The notes under the pieces: generated by a model
Database searches by the model: none
Seen by the model: the letters and a program-made list of their open reading frames with translations, nothing else
Told to the model about the DNA's origin: nothing
Position numbers and translations under genes: made by a program
Source of the DNA: Antedon mediterranea
Lineage: Eukaryota; Echinodermata; Crinoidea; Comatulida; Antedonidae
Assembly: GCF_964355755.1 (NCBI RefSeq)
Contig: NC_092671.1
Span: forward strand, 27,445,070 to 27,509,069
Reading direction: 5' to 3'
DNA: 64,000 nt
In this document: one piece after another, positions 22,668 to 36,290 of the stretch
How positions within the stretch are numbered: the stretch's first letter is position 1
Layout of the letters: the number at the start of each line of letters is the position of its first letter

Positions 22668-25600
22668 CTGAAAGCTAACAGAAAATAAACTGAAAACAAC
22701 CAAAAGCAAAAGAAAACAAAATAGAAACTAAATAAATACCAAAAAAATAATGTTTATAATTGATTAATGTCGCCATCTATTAAGGAGGTATGTTGATTTA
22801 TCAGATGTTGTTATTACAGAAAAAAACTCGCACTTTATTAATACAAATATTTATTTATGCAAGTTAAATTAATTAGCGGGTTTTTTTTTTTCAAAATTAT
22901 TATTGTACAGGTCCTGAACTTTTATTATTATATGTATATCTAAACATTTTTCATTGTTAAACTTGGTCTATATAGGCTACTATAATTGTATTCTTAATTA
23001 ATGGGTGTATGTCCTAGGCCTGAAATTGTATACTGTAGATTTTGTTCTTAAATTCATTGATAATAGTACATTCTTTAATTTTGATACATGTTTTTACAGT
23101 CTATGATATTGTTGAAATTTACCGTAATAATAATTTTATCCAAATATTATTAAGGAAATAAGTAATTTAAACTGAAATATTTTGTAAACTAACTAGGCCT
23201 ATCTTGTTAATGTTTCCTTCAGCAGGCCAAGTAGAATGGGGCAGGCTAATTACTGAAAACCACTGAAAGCTAACAGAAAATAAACTGAAAACAACCAAAA
23301 GCAGCTGAAAACAACCGAAAACCAAACGAAAACAAAATATAAACTAAATAAATACCAAAAAAAACAATGTTTATAATTTTTATTTTAGGAATGTCGCCCT
23401 CTATTAATGAGGTATGTTGATTTATCAGATGTTGTTATTACAGAAAAAACTCGCACTTTATTAATACAAATATTTATTTATGCAAGTTAAATTAATTAGC
23501 GGTTTTTTTTTTTCAAATTTATCTTTGTACAGGTCCCGAACTTGTATTATTATATGTATATCTAAACACTTTTCATTGTTAAACTTGCCCTATATAGGCT
23601 ACTGTAATTGTCTTCTTTATGGGTGTATGGCGTGCCTAGGCCTGAAATTGGATACTGTAGATTTTGTTCTTAAATTCATTAATAATAGTTCATTCTTTAA
23701 TTGTTATACATGTTTTTACAGTCTATAATATTGTTGAAACTTACCGTGATAATAATTTTACCCAAATAATTTGAAGCTAGTAAGTAATTTAAACTTAAAT
23801 ATTGTTTTTTTTAGCTAGCCTAAAAAGTTATACATGTTTCATTCAGTAGGCCTAAGTAGAATGGGAAAAGCTAAGTTACGGTACTGAAAAAAACAACAAC
23901 CTAAAATTACTGAAAGTAATGTAAAAAAATACTAAAAACAACAACAATTTGATTATTATGTGTATATCTAAAGATTTTAAACTTGTCCTATAGAGGCTAC
24001 TGTAATTGTCTTCTTAATGGGTGTATGGCGCGCCTAGGCCTGAAATTATATACTGTAGATTTTGTTCTTAAATTCATTGATAATAGTACATTCTTTAATT
24101 TTGATACATGTTTTTACAGTCTATGATATTGTTGAAATTTACCGTAATAATAATTTTATCCAAATATTATTAAGAAAATAAGTAATTTAAACTGAAATAT
24201 TTTGTAAACTAACTAGGCCTAGGCCTATCTTGTTAATGTTTCCTTCAGCAGGCCAAGTAGAATGGGGCAGGCTAATTACTGAAAACCACTGAAAGCTAAC
24301 AGAAAATAAACTGAAAACCAAACGAAAACAAAATATAAACTAAATAAATACCAAAAAAAACAATGTTTATAATTTTTATTTTAGCAATGTCGCCCTCTAT
24401 TAATGAGGTATGTTGGTTTATCAGATGTTGTTATTACAGAAAAAACTCGCACTTTATTAATACAAATATTTATTTATGCAAGTTAAATTAATTAGCGGGT
24501 TTTTTTTTTTCAAAATTATTATTGTACAGGTCCTGAACTTTTATTATTATATGTATATCTAAACATTTTTCATTGTTAAACTTGGTCTATATAGGCTACT
24601 ATAATTGTATTCTTAATTAATGGGTGTATGTCCTAGGCCTGAAATTGTATACTGTAGATTTTGTTCTTAAATTCATTGATAATAGTACATTCTTTAATTT
24701 TGATACATGTTTTTACAGTCTATGATATTGTTGAAATTTACCGTAATAATAATTTTATCCAAATATTATTAAGGAAATAAGTAATTTAAACTGAAATATT
24801 TTGTAAACTAACTAGGCCTAGGCCTATCTTGTTAATGTTTCCTTCAGCAGGCCAAGTAGAATGGAGCAGGCTAATTACTGAAAACCACTGAAAGCTAACA
24901 GAAAATAAACTGAAAACAACCAAAAGCAGCTGAAAACAACCGAAAACCAAACGAAAACAAAATATAAACTAAATAAATACCAAAAAAAACAATGTTTATA
25001 ATTTTTATTTTAGCAATGTCGCCCTCTATTAATGAGGTATGTTGGTTTATCAGATGTTGTTATTACAGAAAAAACTCGCACTTTATTAATACAAATATTT
25101 ATTTATGCAAGTTAAATTAATTAGCGGGTTTTTTTTTTCAAATTTATCTTTGTACAGGTCCTGAACTTGTATTATTATATGTATATCTAAACACTTTTCA
25201 TTGTTAAACTTGGCCTATATAGGCTACTGTAATTGTCTTCTTTATGGGTGTATGGCCTAGGCCTGAAATTGGATACTGTAGATTTTGTTCTTAAATTCAT
25301 TGATAATAGTTCATTCTTTAATTTTTATACATGTTTTTACAGTCTATGATATTGTTGAAACTTACCGTGATAATAATTTTACCCAAATAATTTGAAGTTA
25401 GTAAGTAATTTAAACTTAAATATTGTTTTTTTTAGCTAGCCTAAAAAGTTATACATGTTTCATTCAGTAGGCCTAAGTAGAATGGGAAAAGCTAAGTTAC
25501 TGAAAAAAACAACAACCTAAAATTACTGAAAGTAATGTAAAAAAATACTAAAAACAACAACAATTTGATTATTATGTGTATATCTAAAGATTTTAAACTT

Positions 25601-26926
25601 GTCCTATATAGGCTACTGTAATTGTCTTCTTAATGGGTGTATGGCGCGCCTGGCCCTAGGCCTGAAATTATATACTGTAGATTTTGTTCTTAAATTCATT
25701 GATAATAGTACATTCTTTAATTTTGATACATGTTTTTACAGTCTATGATATTGTTGAAATTTACCGTAATAATAATTTTATCCAAATATTATTAGGGAAA
25801 TAAGTAATTTAAACTGAAATATTTTGTAAACTAACCAGGCCTAGGCCTATCTTGTTAATGTTTCCTTCAGCAGGCCAAGTAGAATGGGGTAGGCTAATTA
25901 CTGAAAACCACTGAAAGCTAACAGAAAATAAACTGAAAACAACCAAAAGCAGCTGAAAACAACCGAAAACAAAATATAAACTAAATAAATACCAAAAAAA
26001 ACAATGTTTATAATTTTTATTTTAGCAATGTCGCCCTCTATTAATGAGGTATGTTGATTTATCAGATGTTGTTATTACAGAAAAAACTCGCACTTTATTA
26101 ATACAAATATTTATTTATGCAAGTTAAATTAATTAGCGGTTTTTTTTTTTCAAATTTATCTTTGTACAGGTCCTGAACTTGTATTATTATATGTATATCT
26201 AAACACTTTTCATTGTTAAACTTGCCCTATATAGGCTACTGTAATTGTCTTCTTTATGGGTGTATGGCGTGCCTAGGCCTGAAATTGGATACTGTAGATT
26301 TTGTTCTTAAATTCATTAATAATAGTTCATTCTTTAATTGTTATACATGTTTTTACAGTCTATAATATTGTTGAAACTTACCGTGATAATAATTTTACCC
26401 AAATAATTTGAAGCTAGTAAGTAATTTAAACTTAAATATTGTTTTTTTTAGCTAGCCTAAAAAGTTATACATGTTTCATTCAGTAGGCCTAAGTAGAATG
26501 GGAAAAGCTAAGTTACTGAAAAAAACAACAACCTAAAATTACTGAAAGTAATGTAAAAAAATACTAAAAACAACAACAATTTGATTATTATGTGTATATC
26601 TAAAGATTTTAAACTTGTCCTATATAGGCTACTGTAATTGTCTTCTTAATGGGTGTATGGCGCGCCTAGGCCTGAAATTATATACTGTAGATTTTGTTCT
26701 TAAATTCATTGATAATAGTACATTCTTTAATTTTGATACATGTTTTTACAGTCTATGATATTGTTGAAATTTACCGTAATAATAATTTTATCCAAATATT
26801 ATTAGGGAAATAAGTAATTTAAACTGAAATATTTTGTAAACTAACCAGGCCTAGGCCTATCTTGTTAATGTTTCCTTCAGCAGGCCAAGTAGAATGGGGT
26901 AGGCTAATTACTGAAAACCACTGGAA

Positions 26927-27140
26927 ATTCTTACCTTTAGTAATTCTTACCTTTAGTAAAGTTAAGAGGCAATGAGTTTTTAAACTCGTAAGGAGCCTCT
27001 TCTCTCATATGTGTGTGTGTGTGTTTGTCAAGTTTGTTTTTGAATGAGTTTACACTCTTGCTATTGACAACCAATTCGGGCAGCGAGTTCCACTTGTTAA
27101 TTATTCTTCTATCAAAAAAAATTGTTCCGTTTAGTTGGAA
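26927..27140 (-). pseudogene. LINE C-terminal relic inside array unit (copy 2)
   Basis: The minus-strand frame (26937-27176) reads RRIINKWNSLPELVVNSKSV then NSFKNKLDKH, the end of a CR1/jockey-type ORF2, followed by a CA-repeat (HTHTH). The same insertion point in a main-family unit is shared with three other copies, so the LINE inserted once and was amplified with the array. Confidence 0.8.
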
Positions 27141-30100
27141 ATAACTGAAAGCTAACAGAAAATAAACTGAAAACAACCAAAAGCAAAAGAAAACAAAATA
27201 GAAACTAAATAAATACCAAAAAAATAATGTTTATAATTGATTAATGTCGCCATCTATTAATGAGGTATGTTGATTTATCAGATGTTGTTATTACAGAAAA
27301 AAACTCGCACTTTATTAATACAAATATTTATTTATGCAAGTTAAATTAATTAGCGGGGTTTTTTTTTTCAAAATTATTATTGTACAGGTCCTGAACTTTT
27401 ATTATTATATGTATATCTAAACATTTTTCATTGTTAAACTTGGTCTATATATGCTACTATAATTGTATTCTTAATTAATGGGTGTATGTCCTAGGCCTGA
27501 AATTGTATACTGTAGATTTTGTTCTTAAATTCATTGATAATAGTACATTCTTTAATTTTGATACATGTTTTTACAGTCTATGATATTGTTGAAATTTACC
27601 GTAATAATAATTTTATCCAAATATTATTAAGGAAATAAGTAATTTAAACTGAAATATTTTGTAAACTAACTAGGCCTAGGCCTATCTTGTTAATGTTTCC
27701 TTCAGCAGGCCAAGTAGAATGGGGCAGGCTAATTACTGAAAACCACTGAAAGCTAACAGAAAATAAACTGAAAACAACCAAAAGCAGCTGAAAACAATCG
27801 AAAACCAAACGAAAACAAAATATAAACTAAATAAATACCAAAAAAAACAATGTTTATAATTTTTATTTTAGCAATGTCGCCCTCTATTAATTAATGAGGT
27901 ATGTTGATTTATCAGATGTTGTTATTACAGAAAAAACTCGCACTTTATTACCGTAATACAAATATTTATTTATGCAAGTTAAATTAATTAGCGGGTTTTT
28001 TTTTCTCAGTACAGGTCCTGAACTTGTATTATTATATGTATATCTAAACACTTTTCATTGTTAAACTTGGCCTATATAGGCTACTGTAATTGTCTTCTTT
28101 ATGGGTGTATGGCCTAGGCCTGAAATTGGATACTGTAGATTTTGTTCTTAAATTCATTGATAATAGTACATTCTTTAATTTTGATACATGTTTTTACAGT
28201 CTATGATATTGTTGAAATTTACCGTAATAATAATTTTATCCAAATATTATTAAGGAAATAAGTAATTTAAACTGAAATATTTTGTAAACTAACTAGGCCT
28301 ATCTTGTTAATGTTTCCTTCAGCAGGCCAAGTAGAATGGGGCAGGCTAATTACTGAAAACCACTGAAAGCTAACAGAAAATAAACTGAAAACAACCAAAA
28401 GCAGCTGAAAACAACCGAAAACCAAACGAAAACAAAATATAAACTAAATAAATACCAAAAAAAACAATGTTTATAATTTTTATTTTAGGAATGTCGCCCT
28501 CTATTAATGAGGTATGTTGATTTATCAGATGTTGTTATTACAGAAAAAACTCGCACTTTATTAATACAAATATTTATTTATGCAAGTTAAATTAATTAGC
28601 GGTTTTTTTTTTTCAAATTTATCTTTGTACAGGTCCTGAACTTGTATTATTATATGTATATCTAAACACTTTTCATTGTTAAACTTGCCCTATATAGGCT
28701 ACTGTAATTGTCTTCTTTATGGGTGTATGGCGTGCCTAGGCCTGAAATTGGATACTGTAGATTTTGTTCTTAAATTCATTAATAATAGTTCATTCTTTAA
28801 TTGTTATACATGTTTTTACAGTCTATAATATTGTTGAAACTTACCGTGATAATAATTTTACCCAAATAATTTGAAGCTAGTAAGTAATTTAAACTTAAAT
28901 ATTGTTTTTTTTAGCTAGCCTAAAAAGTTATACATGTTTCATTCAGTAGGCCTAAGTAGAATGGGAAAAGCTAAGTTACGGTACTGAAAAAAACAACAAC
29001 CTAAAATTACTGAAAGTAATGTAAAAAAATACTAAAAACAACAACAATTTGATTATTATGTGTATATCTAAAGATTTTAAACTTGTCCTATAGAGGCTAC
29101 TGTAATTGTCTTCTTAATGGGTGTATGGCGCGCCTAGGCCTGAAATTATATACTGTAGATTTTGTTCTTAAATTCATTGATAATAGTACATTCTTTAATT
29201 TTGATACATGTTTTTACAGTCTATGATATTGTTGAAATTTACCGTAATAATAATTTTATCCAAATATTATTAAGAAAATAAGTAATTTAAACTGAAATAT
29301 TTTGTAAACTAACTAGGCCTATCTTGTTAATGTTTCCTTCAGCAGGCCAAGTAGAATGGGGCAGGCTAATTACTGAAAACCACTGAAAGCTAACAGAAAA
29401 TAAACTGAAAACCAAACGAAAACAAAATATAAACTAAATAAATACCAAAAAAAACAATGTTTATAATTTTTATTTTAGCAATGTCGCCCTCTATTAATGA
29501 GGTATGTTGGTTTATCAGATGTTGTTATTACAGAAAAAACTCGCACTTTATTAATACAAATATTTATTTATGCAAGTTAAATTAATTAGCGGGTTTTTTT
29601 TTTTCAAAATTATTATTGTACAGGTCCTGAACTTTTATTATTATATGTATATCTAAACATTTTTCATTGTTAAACTTGGTCTATATAGGCTACTATAATT
29701 GTATTCTTAATTAATGGGTGTATGTCCTAGGCCTGAAATTGTATACTGTAGATTTTGTTCTTAAATTCATTGATAATAGTACATTCTTTAATTTTGATAC
29801 ATGTTTTTACAGTCTATGATATTGTTGAAATTTACCGTAATAATAATTTTATCCAAATATTATTAAGGAAATAAGTAATTTAAACTGAAATATTTTGTAA
29901 ACTAACTAGGCCTAGGCCTATCTTGTTAATGTTTCCTTCAGCAGGCCAAGTAGAATGGAGCAGGCTAATTACTGAAAACCACTGAAAGCTAACAGAAAAT
30001 AAACTGAAAACAACCAAAAGCAGCTGAAAACAACCGAAAACCAAACGAAAACAAAATATAAACTAAATAAATACCAAAAAAAACAATGTTTATAATTTTT

Positions 30101-31004
30101 ATTTTAGCAATGTCGCCCTCTATTAATGAGGTATGTTGGTTTATCAGATGTTGTTATTACAGAAAAAACTCGCACTTTATTAATACAAATATTTATTTAT
30201 GCAAGTTAAATTAATTAGCGGGGTTTTTTTTTCAAATTTATCTTTGTACAGGTCCTGAACTTGTATTATTATATGTATATCTAAACACTTTTCATTGTTA
30301 AACTTGGCCTATATAGGCTACTGTAATTGTCTTCTTTATGGGTGTATGGCCTAGGCCTGAAATTGGATACTGTAGATTTTGTTCTTAAATTCATTGATAA
30401 TAGTTCATTCTTTAATTTTTATACATGTTTTTACAGTCTATGATATTGTTGAAACTTACCGTGATAATAATTTTACCCAAATAATTTGAAGTTAGTAAGT
30501 AATTTAAACTTAAATATTGTTTTTTTTAGCTAGCCTAAAAAGTTATACATGTTTCATTCAGTAGGCCTAAGTAGAATGGGAAAAGCTAAGTTACTGAAAA
30601 AAACAACAACCTAAAATTACTGAAAGTAATGTAAAAAAATACTAAAAACAACAACAATTTGATTATTATGTGTATATCTAAAGATTTTAAACTTGTCCTA
30701 TATAGGCTACTGTAATTGTCTTCTTAATGGGTGTATGGCGCGCCTAGGCCTGAAATTATATACTGTAGATTTTGTTCTTAAATTCATTGATAATAGTACA
30801 TTCTTTAATTTTGATACATGTTTTTACAGTCTATGATATTGTTGAAATTTACCGTAATAATAATTTTATCCAAATATTATTAGGGAAATAAGTAATTTAA
30901 ACTGAAATATTTTGTAAACTAACCAGGCCTAGGCCTATCTTGTTAATGTTTCCTTCAGCAGGCCAAGTAGAATGGGGTAGGCTAATTACTGAAAACCACT
31001 GGAA

Positions 31005-31218
31005 ATTCTTACCTTTAGTAATTCTTACCTTTAGTAAAGTTAAGAGGCAATGAGTTTTTAAACTCGTAAGGAGCCTCTTCTCTCATATGTGTGTGTGTGT
31101 GTTTGTCAAGTTTGTTTTTGAATGAGTTTACACTCTTGCTATTGACAACCAATTCGGGCAGCGAGTTCCACTTGTTAATTATTCTTCTATAAAAAAAAAT
31201 TGTTCCGTTTAGTTGGAA
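31005..31218 (-). pseudogene. LINE C-terminal relic inside array unit (copy 3)
   Basis: Nearly identical to the 26927 copy, 4,078 bp away; one residue differs in the readable frame (31015-31254). Part of the 4.1-kb segmental duplication. Confidence 0.8.
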
Positions 31219-32828
31219 ATAACTGAAAGCTAACAGAAAATAAACTGAAAACAACCAAAAGCAAAAGAAAACAAAATAGAAACTAAATAAATACCAAAAA
31301 AATAATGTTTATAATTGATTAATGTCGCCATCTATTAATGAGGTATGTTGATTTATCAGATGTTGTTATTACAGAAAAAAACTCGCACTTTATTAATACA
31401 AATATTTATTTATGCAAGTTAAATTAATTAGCGGGGTTTTTTTTTTCAAAATTATTATTGTACAGGTCCTGAACTTGTATTATTATATGTATATCTAAAC
31501 ATTTTTCATTGTTAAACTTGGTCTATATATGCTACTATAATTGTATTCTTAATTAATGGGTGTATGTCCTAGGCCTGAAATTGTATACTGTAGATTTTGT
31601 TCTTAAATTCATTGATAATAGTACATTTTTTAATTTTGATACATGTTTTTACAGTCTATGATATTGTTGAAATTTACCGTAATAATAATTTTATCCAAAT
31701 ATTATTAAGGAAATAAGTAATTTAAACTGAAATATTTTGTAAACTAACTAGGCCTAGGCCTATCTTGTTAATGTTTCCTTCAGCAGGCCAAGTAGAATGG
31801 GGCAGGCTAATTACTGAAAACCACTGAAAGCTAACAGAAAATAAACTGAAAACAACCAAAAGCAGCTGAAAACAATCGAAAACAAAATATAAACTAAATA
31901 AATACCAAAAAAAACAATGTTTATAATTTTTATTTTAGCAATGTCGCCCTCTATTAATTAATGAGGTATGTTGATTTATCAGATGTTGTTATTACAGAAA
32001 AAACTCGCACTTTATTAATACAAATATTTATTTATGCAAGTTAAATTAATTAGCGGGGTTTTTTTTTCTCAGTACAGGTCCTGAACTTGTATTATTATAT
32101 GTATATCTAAACACTTTTCATTGTTAAACTTGGCCTATATAGGCTACTGTAATTGTCTTCTTTATGGGTGTATGGCCTAGGCCTGAAATTGGATACTGTA
32201 GATTTTGTTCTTAAATTCATTGATAATAGTTCATTCTTTAATTTTTATACATGTTTTTACAGTCTATGATATTGTTGAAACTTACCGTGATAATAATTTT
32301 ACCCAAATAATTTGAAGTTAGTAAGTAATTTAAACTTAAATATTGTTTTTTTTAGCTAGCCTAAAAAGTTATACATGTTTCATTCAGTAGGCCTAAGTAG
32401 AATGGGAAAAGCTAAGTTACTGAAAAAAACAACAACCTAAAATTACTGAAAGTAATGTAAAAAAATACTAAAAACAACAACAATTTGATTATTATGTGTA
32501 TATCTAAAGATTTTAAACTTGTCCTATATAGGCTACTGTAATTGTCTTCTTAATGGGTGTATGGCGCGCCTAGGCCTGAAATTATAATACTGTAGATTTT
32601 GTTCTTAAATTCATTGATAATAGTACATTCTTTAATTTTGATACATGTTTTTACAGTCTATGATATTGTTGAAATTTACCGTAATAATAATTTTATCCAA
32701 ATATTATTAGGGAAATAAGTAATTTAAACTGAAATATTTTGTAAACTAACCAGGCCTATAGGCCTATCTTGTTAATGTTTCCTTCAGCAGGCCAAGTAGA
32801 ATGGGGTAGGCTAATTACTGAAAACCAC

Positions 32829-33060
32829 TGGAAATTCTTACCTTTAGTAATTCTTACCTTTAGTAAAGTTAAGAGGCAATTAAATGAGTTTCTAAAGTCG
32901 TAAGGAGCCTCTTCTCTCATATGTGTGTATGTGTGTGTGTTTGTCAAGTTTGTTTTTGAATGAGTTTACACTCTTGCTATTGACAACCAATTCGGGCAGC
33001 GAGTTCCACTTGTTAATTATTCTTCTATCAAAAAAAATTGTTCCGTTTAGTTGGAAATAA
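32829..33060 (-). pseudogene. LINE C-terminal relic inside array unit (copy 4)
   Basis: Same relic with a longer TG repeat and small indels near 32880-32900 that shift the last residues. It lies in the final, truncated unit of the array. Confidence 0.75.
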
Positions 33061-33179
33061 CTGAAAGCTAACAGAAAATAAACTGAAAACAACCAAAAGC
33101 AAAAGAAAACAAAATAGAAACTAAATAAATACCAAAAAAATAATGTTTATAATTGATTAATGTCGCCGTCTATTAATGA

Positions 33180-34288
33180 CAATGTAAAAGATATTTTAAA
33201 TAAAACAAATTTTATAGACAAATTTAATCAAGAACCATCTACTAACTGGATAAAGCCATTTAGGAAAATAATAAACAGGTTGATCATAACGAGTGGTTTT
33301 CAAAGGCCCAATGCAAAACAACGTTAACAGAATATACTATGTATAAAGGAACTCCAAACCTTGAACAATATTTATTAGATAAAACTAATTTTAAGAGTAT
33401 TAATTTAAAATTTAAAGCAAGATCAAACTCTCTAGATCTTGAGGGTCGTAGACAATCCTGGTCAAGTCATAACACAGGATTATGTAAGATGTGTAGTACT
33501 AACGAAAAAGAAACAGTAAACCATTTTTTATTTAAATGTCCTTCATTAAACTCTGTTAGAAATGATGTATACTTGGATCTTAAGAACAACCTCATAGACA
33601 ATAATTTAAGTATTTACTGGAATAATTTTAATTGTGGATCTCAAGAATTAAAACCCCACTTTATGCTAGACAATTTATTCACTCAAAATGAAACATTAGG
33701 AGAAATCTGGTAGCAAAGAGTATTAATCTCTGATTGAGTGACATCTCAAAACAGGAATGGCGTAACAATGTTTTTTCTAATTCAATGTGTGATAATTATA
33801 GATATTTTAGGGATGTTTTAGTATTCGAAAAGTCATTAATTTTACTAAAAGATAATGAAAGGATTGATCTCTGCAGGTTCAGATGTGGGAATCATCGACT
33901 TCCGATCTCTAAAAGATACAGTAATGAACACAAAACCAAATGTACTTTATGTAACCAAAACGATACTGGAGACGAATACCACTATTTATTTATTTGCCCC
34001 AAATATACATTCAAAAGTATTATATCACCCGCCCAAATAGAACCAAAATGCACCAATTACTTAATACCAGATCCAAAAAAAAAACTATCAAACTTAGCTA
34101 AATTTATTCATGAAATGTTGTATTTGTTTTAGTTAGATGTTGCTTTTCGATATATCAATTTTGTATAAGACCAAAACAATTATGTCTGGAAGTGTTTAGT
34201 TTGTTATTTTTCAAGATTGAAAGATTGTTCTTTCATACCCTGAAAAGGGTCGTTAAAGAAATAAAGAATCATTGTCATTGTCATTGTC
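33180..34288 (+). pseudogene. LINE ORF2 C-terminal region with (TCATTG)n tail
   Basis: 5'-truncated. Frames at 33339-33713 and 33734-34132 follow an upstream segment in another frame. They hold two zinc-binding-like signatures, CKMCSTNEKETVNHFLFKCP and a CTLCNQND...HYLFICP segment, and a basic RFRCGNHRLPI region. These occur at the C-terminus of some non-LTR retrotransposon ORF2 proteins; the clade is not assigned. A stop near 33711 splits the frame. The 3' UTR ends in GAATCATTGTCATTGTCATT, a typical LINE microsatellite tail. It terminates the AGGCCT array. Confidence 0.7.
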
Positions 34289-34330
34289 AACGCCATGGCC
34301 TATGGCCTACAGAAAGGAGTATGGTCGAAC

Positions 34331-34414
34331 AAATAAAGTATGGCATGAATATAGGCCAAAAATCATGTACTATAATAAAGTATGGCATGAATATAGGCCA
34401 AAAATCATGTACTA
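34331..34414. repeat. 42-bp tandem duplication
   Basis: Two consecutive, essentially identical copies of a unit beginning ATAAAGTATGGCATGAATAT, with period 42 bp. Confidence 0.85.
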
Positions 34415-35000
34415 TCGAATCTGTATATAAATTATTAATACTTGCGTTCGCTATTTGTATTTTATTATTAATTTACATGATTACATCTCTATTGTATTTA
34501 TACAGTATTGTTTGCATTAGATCAATATAAATTTTATTATTAATTTACATGCGAGTCGAATCTTATATTGTAATTTACATCGAATCTTAATATTTCATTA
34601 TAATTTACGTCTTTGTAGTACAGTATTGCATTATTAATTTACGTTTGCGTGGCAAATGTATTTCATTGGCCATTACATTTCTATCCCGGTTTCTGCCCAG
34701 GCGTGGTTGTTTTATAAGTAATATTATGTAAAGTGTTCATGTCATAGTAATATTTGTTTGTAGATTTATCATTTCAACGTAATAACAATTCAAATAAAGT
34801 TTCGATGTGTTGGACTGTTTGTGTTTTCAATAAAGCAACGCAAATTACAACAGAAATATTGTCTAAAGTTACATGTATTGTCTCAAAGTTGTGTTTGATG
34901 TTGCGCGCATTATCACTCTGCGGTAACATATTCGTCTTCAATGTCTTTGTGTACAGGTCTATTATTGCACAAAAATCACGCACGCCAGTCTTTATGTCCA
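34415..35000. other. 5' flank of FLYWCH/MULE copy 2
   Basis: AT-rich. Phrases such as ATTATTAATTTACAT recur loosely between 34430 and 34640. From about 34700 the sequence is more complex and includes GCACAAAAATCACGCACGCC at 34966, which parallels the flank of copy 1. No coding was identified. Confidence 0.45.
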
Positions 35001-35007
35001 TATAAAG
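35000..35007 (+). promoter_or_regulatory. TATA box of FLYWCH/MULE copy 2
   Basis: ATATAAAG about 50 bp before the ATG at 35054, in the same position as CTATATAAGG of copy 1. Confidence 0.55.
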
Positions 35008-35844
35008 TCAGCAATTTTGTAAAATCCACATTACTTCCAATACTGTTATCAAAATGTACGAATGTATAGACTGCCAGCAACCTGTAAGAGAGAACGAAGA
35101 AGGTATGTTATGCAATACCTGTGATCGGTGAACCGGAGTGACGAGAGCAGAGTATTTGCGAGGTGTGAGAGATCGGTAGATTGAGTGGAATTGCAGAGAT
35201 TGTGACCAACCTGATGATGTCGACATGTATGCTGGTGACCTTGGCTATTTCAATGAGCCGGTTGTACACACGTTGAAAATGAGATTGACATCAACCCATT
35301 TCCTGAACCAAATCCGGTTGCCGTTGATGCAGACATAACAGATACGGTTTTATAAGGAACATCTAAACTAAATTAAAATCAAACTGTATATTATATTTGG
35401 GTTAATCCAAATCGTTTTAAGTTTTCATGTTTTGTTAGTACAGTATTTACAAACAAACTCACTTAAAAGCTTATTTCCATTGGAATCATTTTATAATCTA
35501 AACTAGCTATTGTAAAATAAAACATATTGTTTAAAACCGTTATAGGCCGGCGGCCTGAATGGTTATTAAAGTTGGGTGAATTTCCCAAATGAAATAAAAA
35601 TAACAATAGCAAAAAATATCCTTTTTGACTGTATCCTATGTTAATTATCTATACAGGACACCTTGGTTGTCTCGGCTACCAATACTGCAAAAAGGTTGAT
35701 AAACGACGTGCTAATACAACGTGGCGATACGGTTGTCTTCGGACTAGGGCAGTGACTTGCAAAGCAACTGTACTTGAGAAGGATGGAGAATACACTGGAG
35801 GATCCATACATGACCACATCTGTGGTATGAGACTAGGTATGTCA

Positions 35845-36290
35845 TTATTATTATTAATTCTATATAACTTAATTAATTTATTCAAATTACGCCACTTCGA
35901 AATACAAAAAAACAAAATTCAATCCGTAAAACAAATTTATTTATTTTTATGTCATATTTGACATTCTATAGTATGTAACTTAATTAATTTATTCAAATTA
36001 TGACACTTAGACATACGAAAAACAAAATTCAATCCGTAAAACAAATTTATTTATTTTTATGTCATATTTGACATTCTATAGTATGTAACTTAATTAATTT
36101 ATTCAAATTATGACACTTAGACATACGAAAAACAAAATTCAATCCGTAAAACAAATTAATTTATTTTTATGTCATGTTTGACATTCTATAGTATGTAACT
36201 TAATTAATTTATTCAAATTATGACACTTAGACATACGAAAAACAACTTATTTTATTTTTATGTCATCTTTGATATTCTATATTTTATTAA
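35845..36290. repeat. 110-bp intronic tandem repeat, ~4 copies
   Basis: The TAACTTAATTAATTTATTCA segment recurs at about 35867, 35977, 36087 and 36197 with a 110-bp period. It lies wholly inside the second intron of FLYWCH/MULE copy 2 and the first and last copies are the most diverged. Confidence 0.9.

Larger units (their letters stand above)
18641..33180 (+). repeat. 14.5-kb higher-order array of the AGGCCT repeat family
   Basis: Landmark AATGTCGCCCTCTATT recurs at about 18751, 19711, 21970, 22765, 23390, 24386, 25015, 26026, 27243, 27873, 28490, 29480, 30109, 31320, 31940 and 33159. Spacing is ~620-630 bp (short unit) or ~990-1010 bp (long unit). It is ~1.2 kb where a LINE tail is included, and longer where the foldback element sits. 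The long unit contains two diverged halves, each with TACTGTAGATTTTGTTC and GTCTATGATATTGTTG. Long stretches repeat near-identically at offsets of 5.1 kb (23390 vs 28490) and 4.1 kb (27243 vs 31320), showing recent segmental duplication. Each unit also has A-rich CTGAAAACAACC sub-repeats. No coding function was seen. Confidence 0.95.

Noticed and set aside
23480-23728. 82-residue plus-strand ORF in the array
   Set aside because: The frame is not conserved in the other near-identical units, so it is chance.
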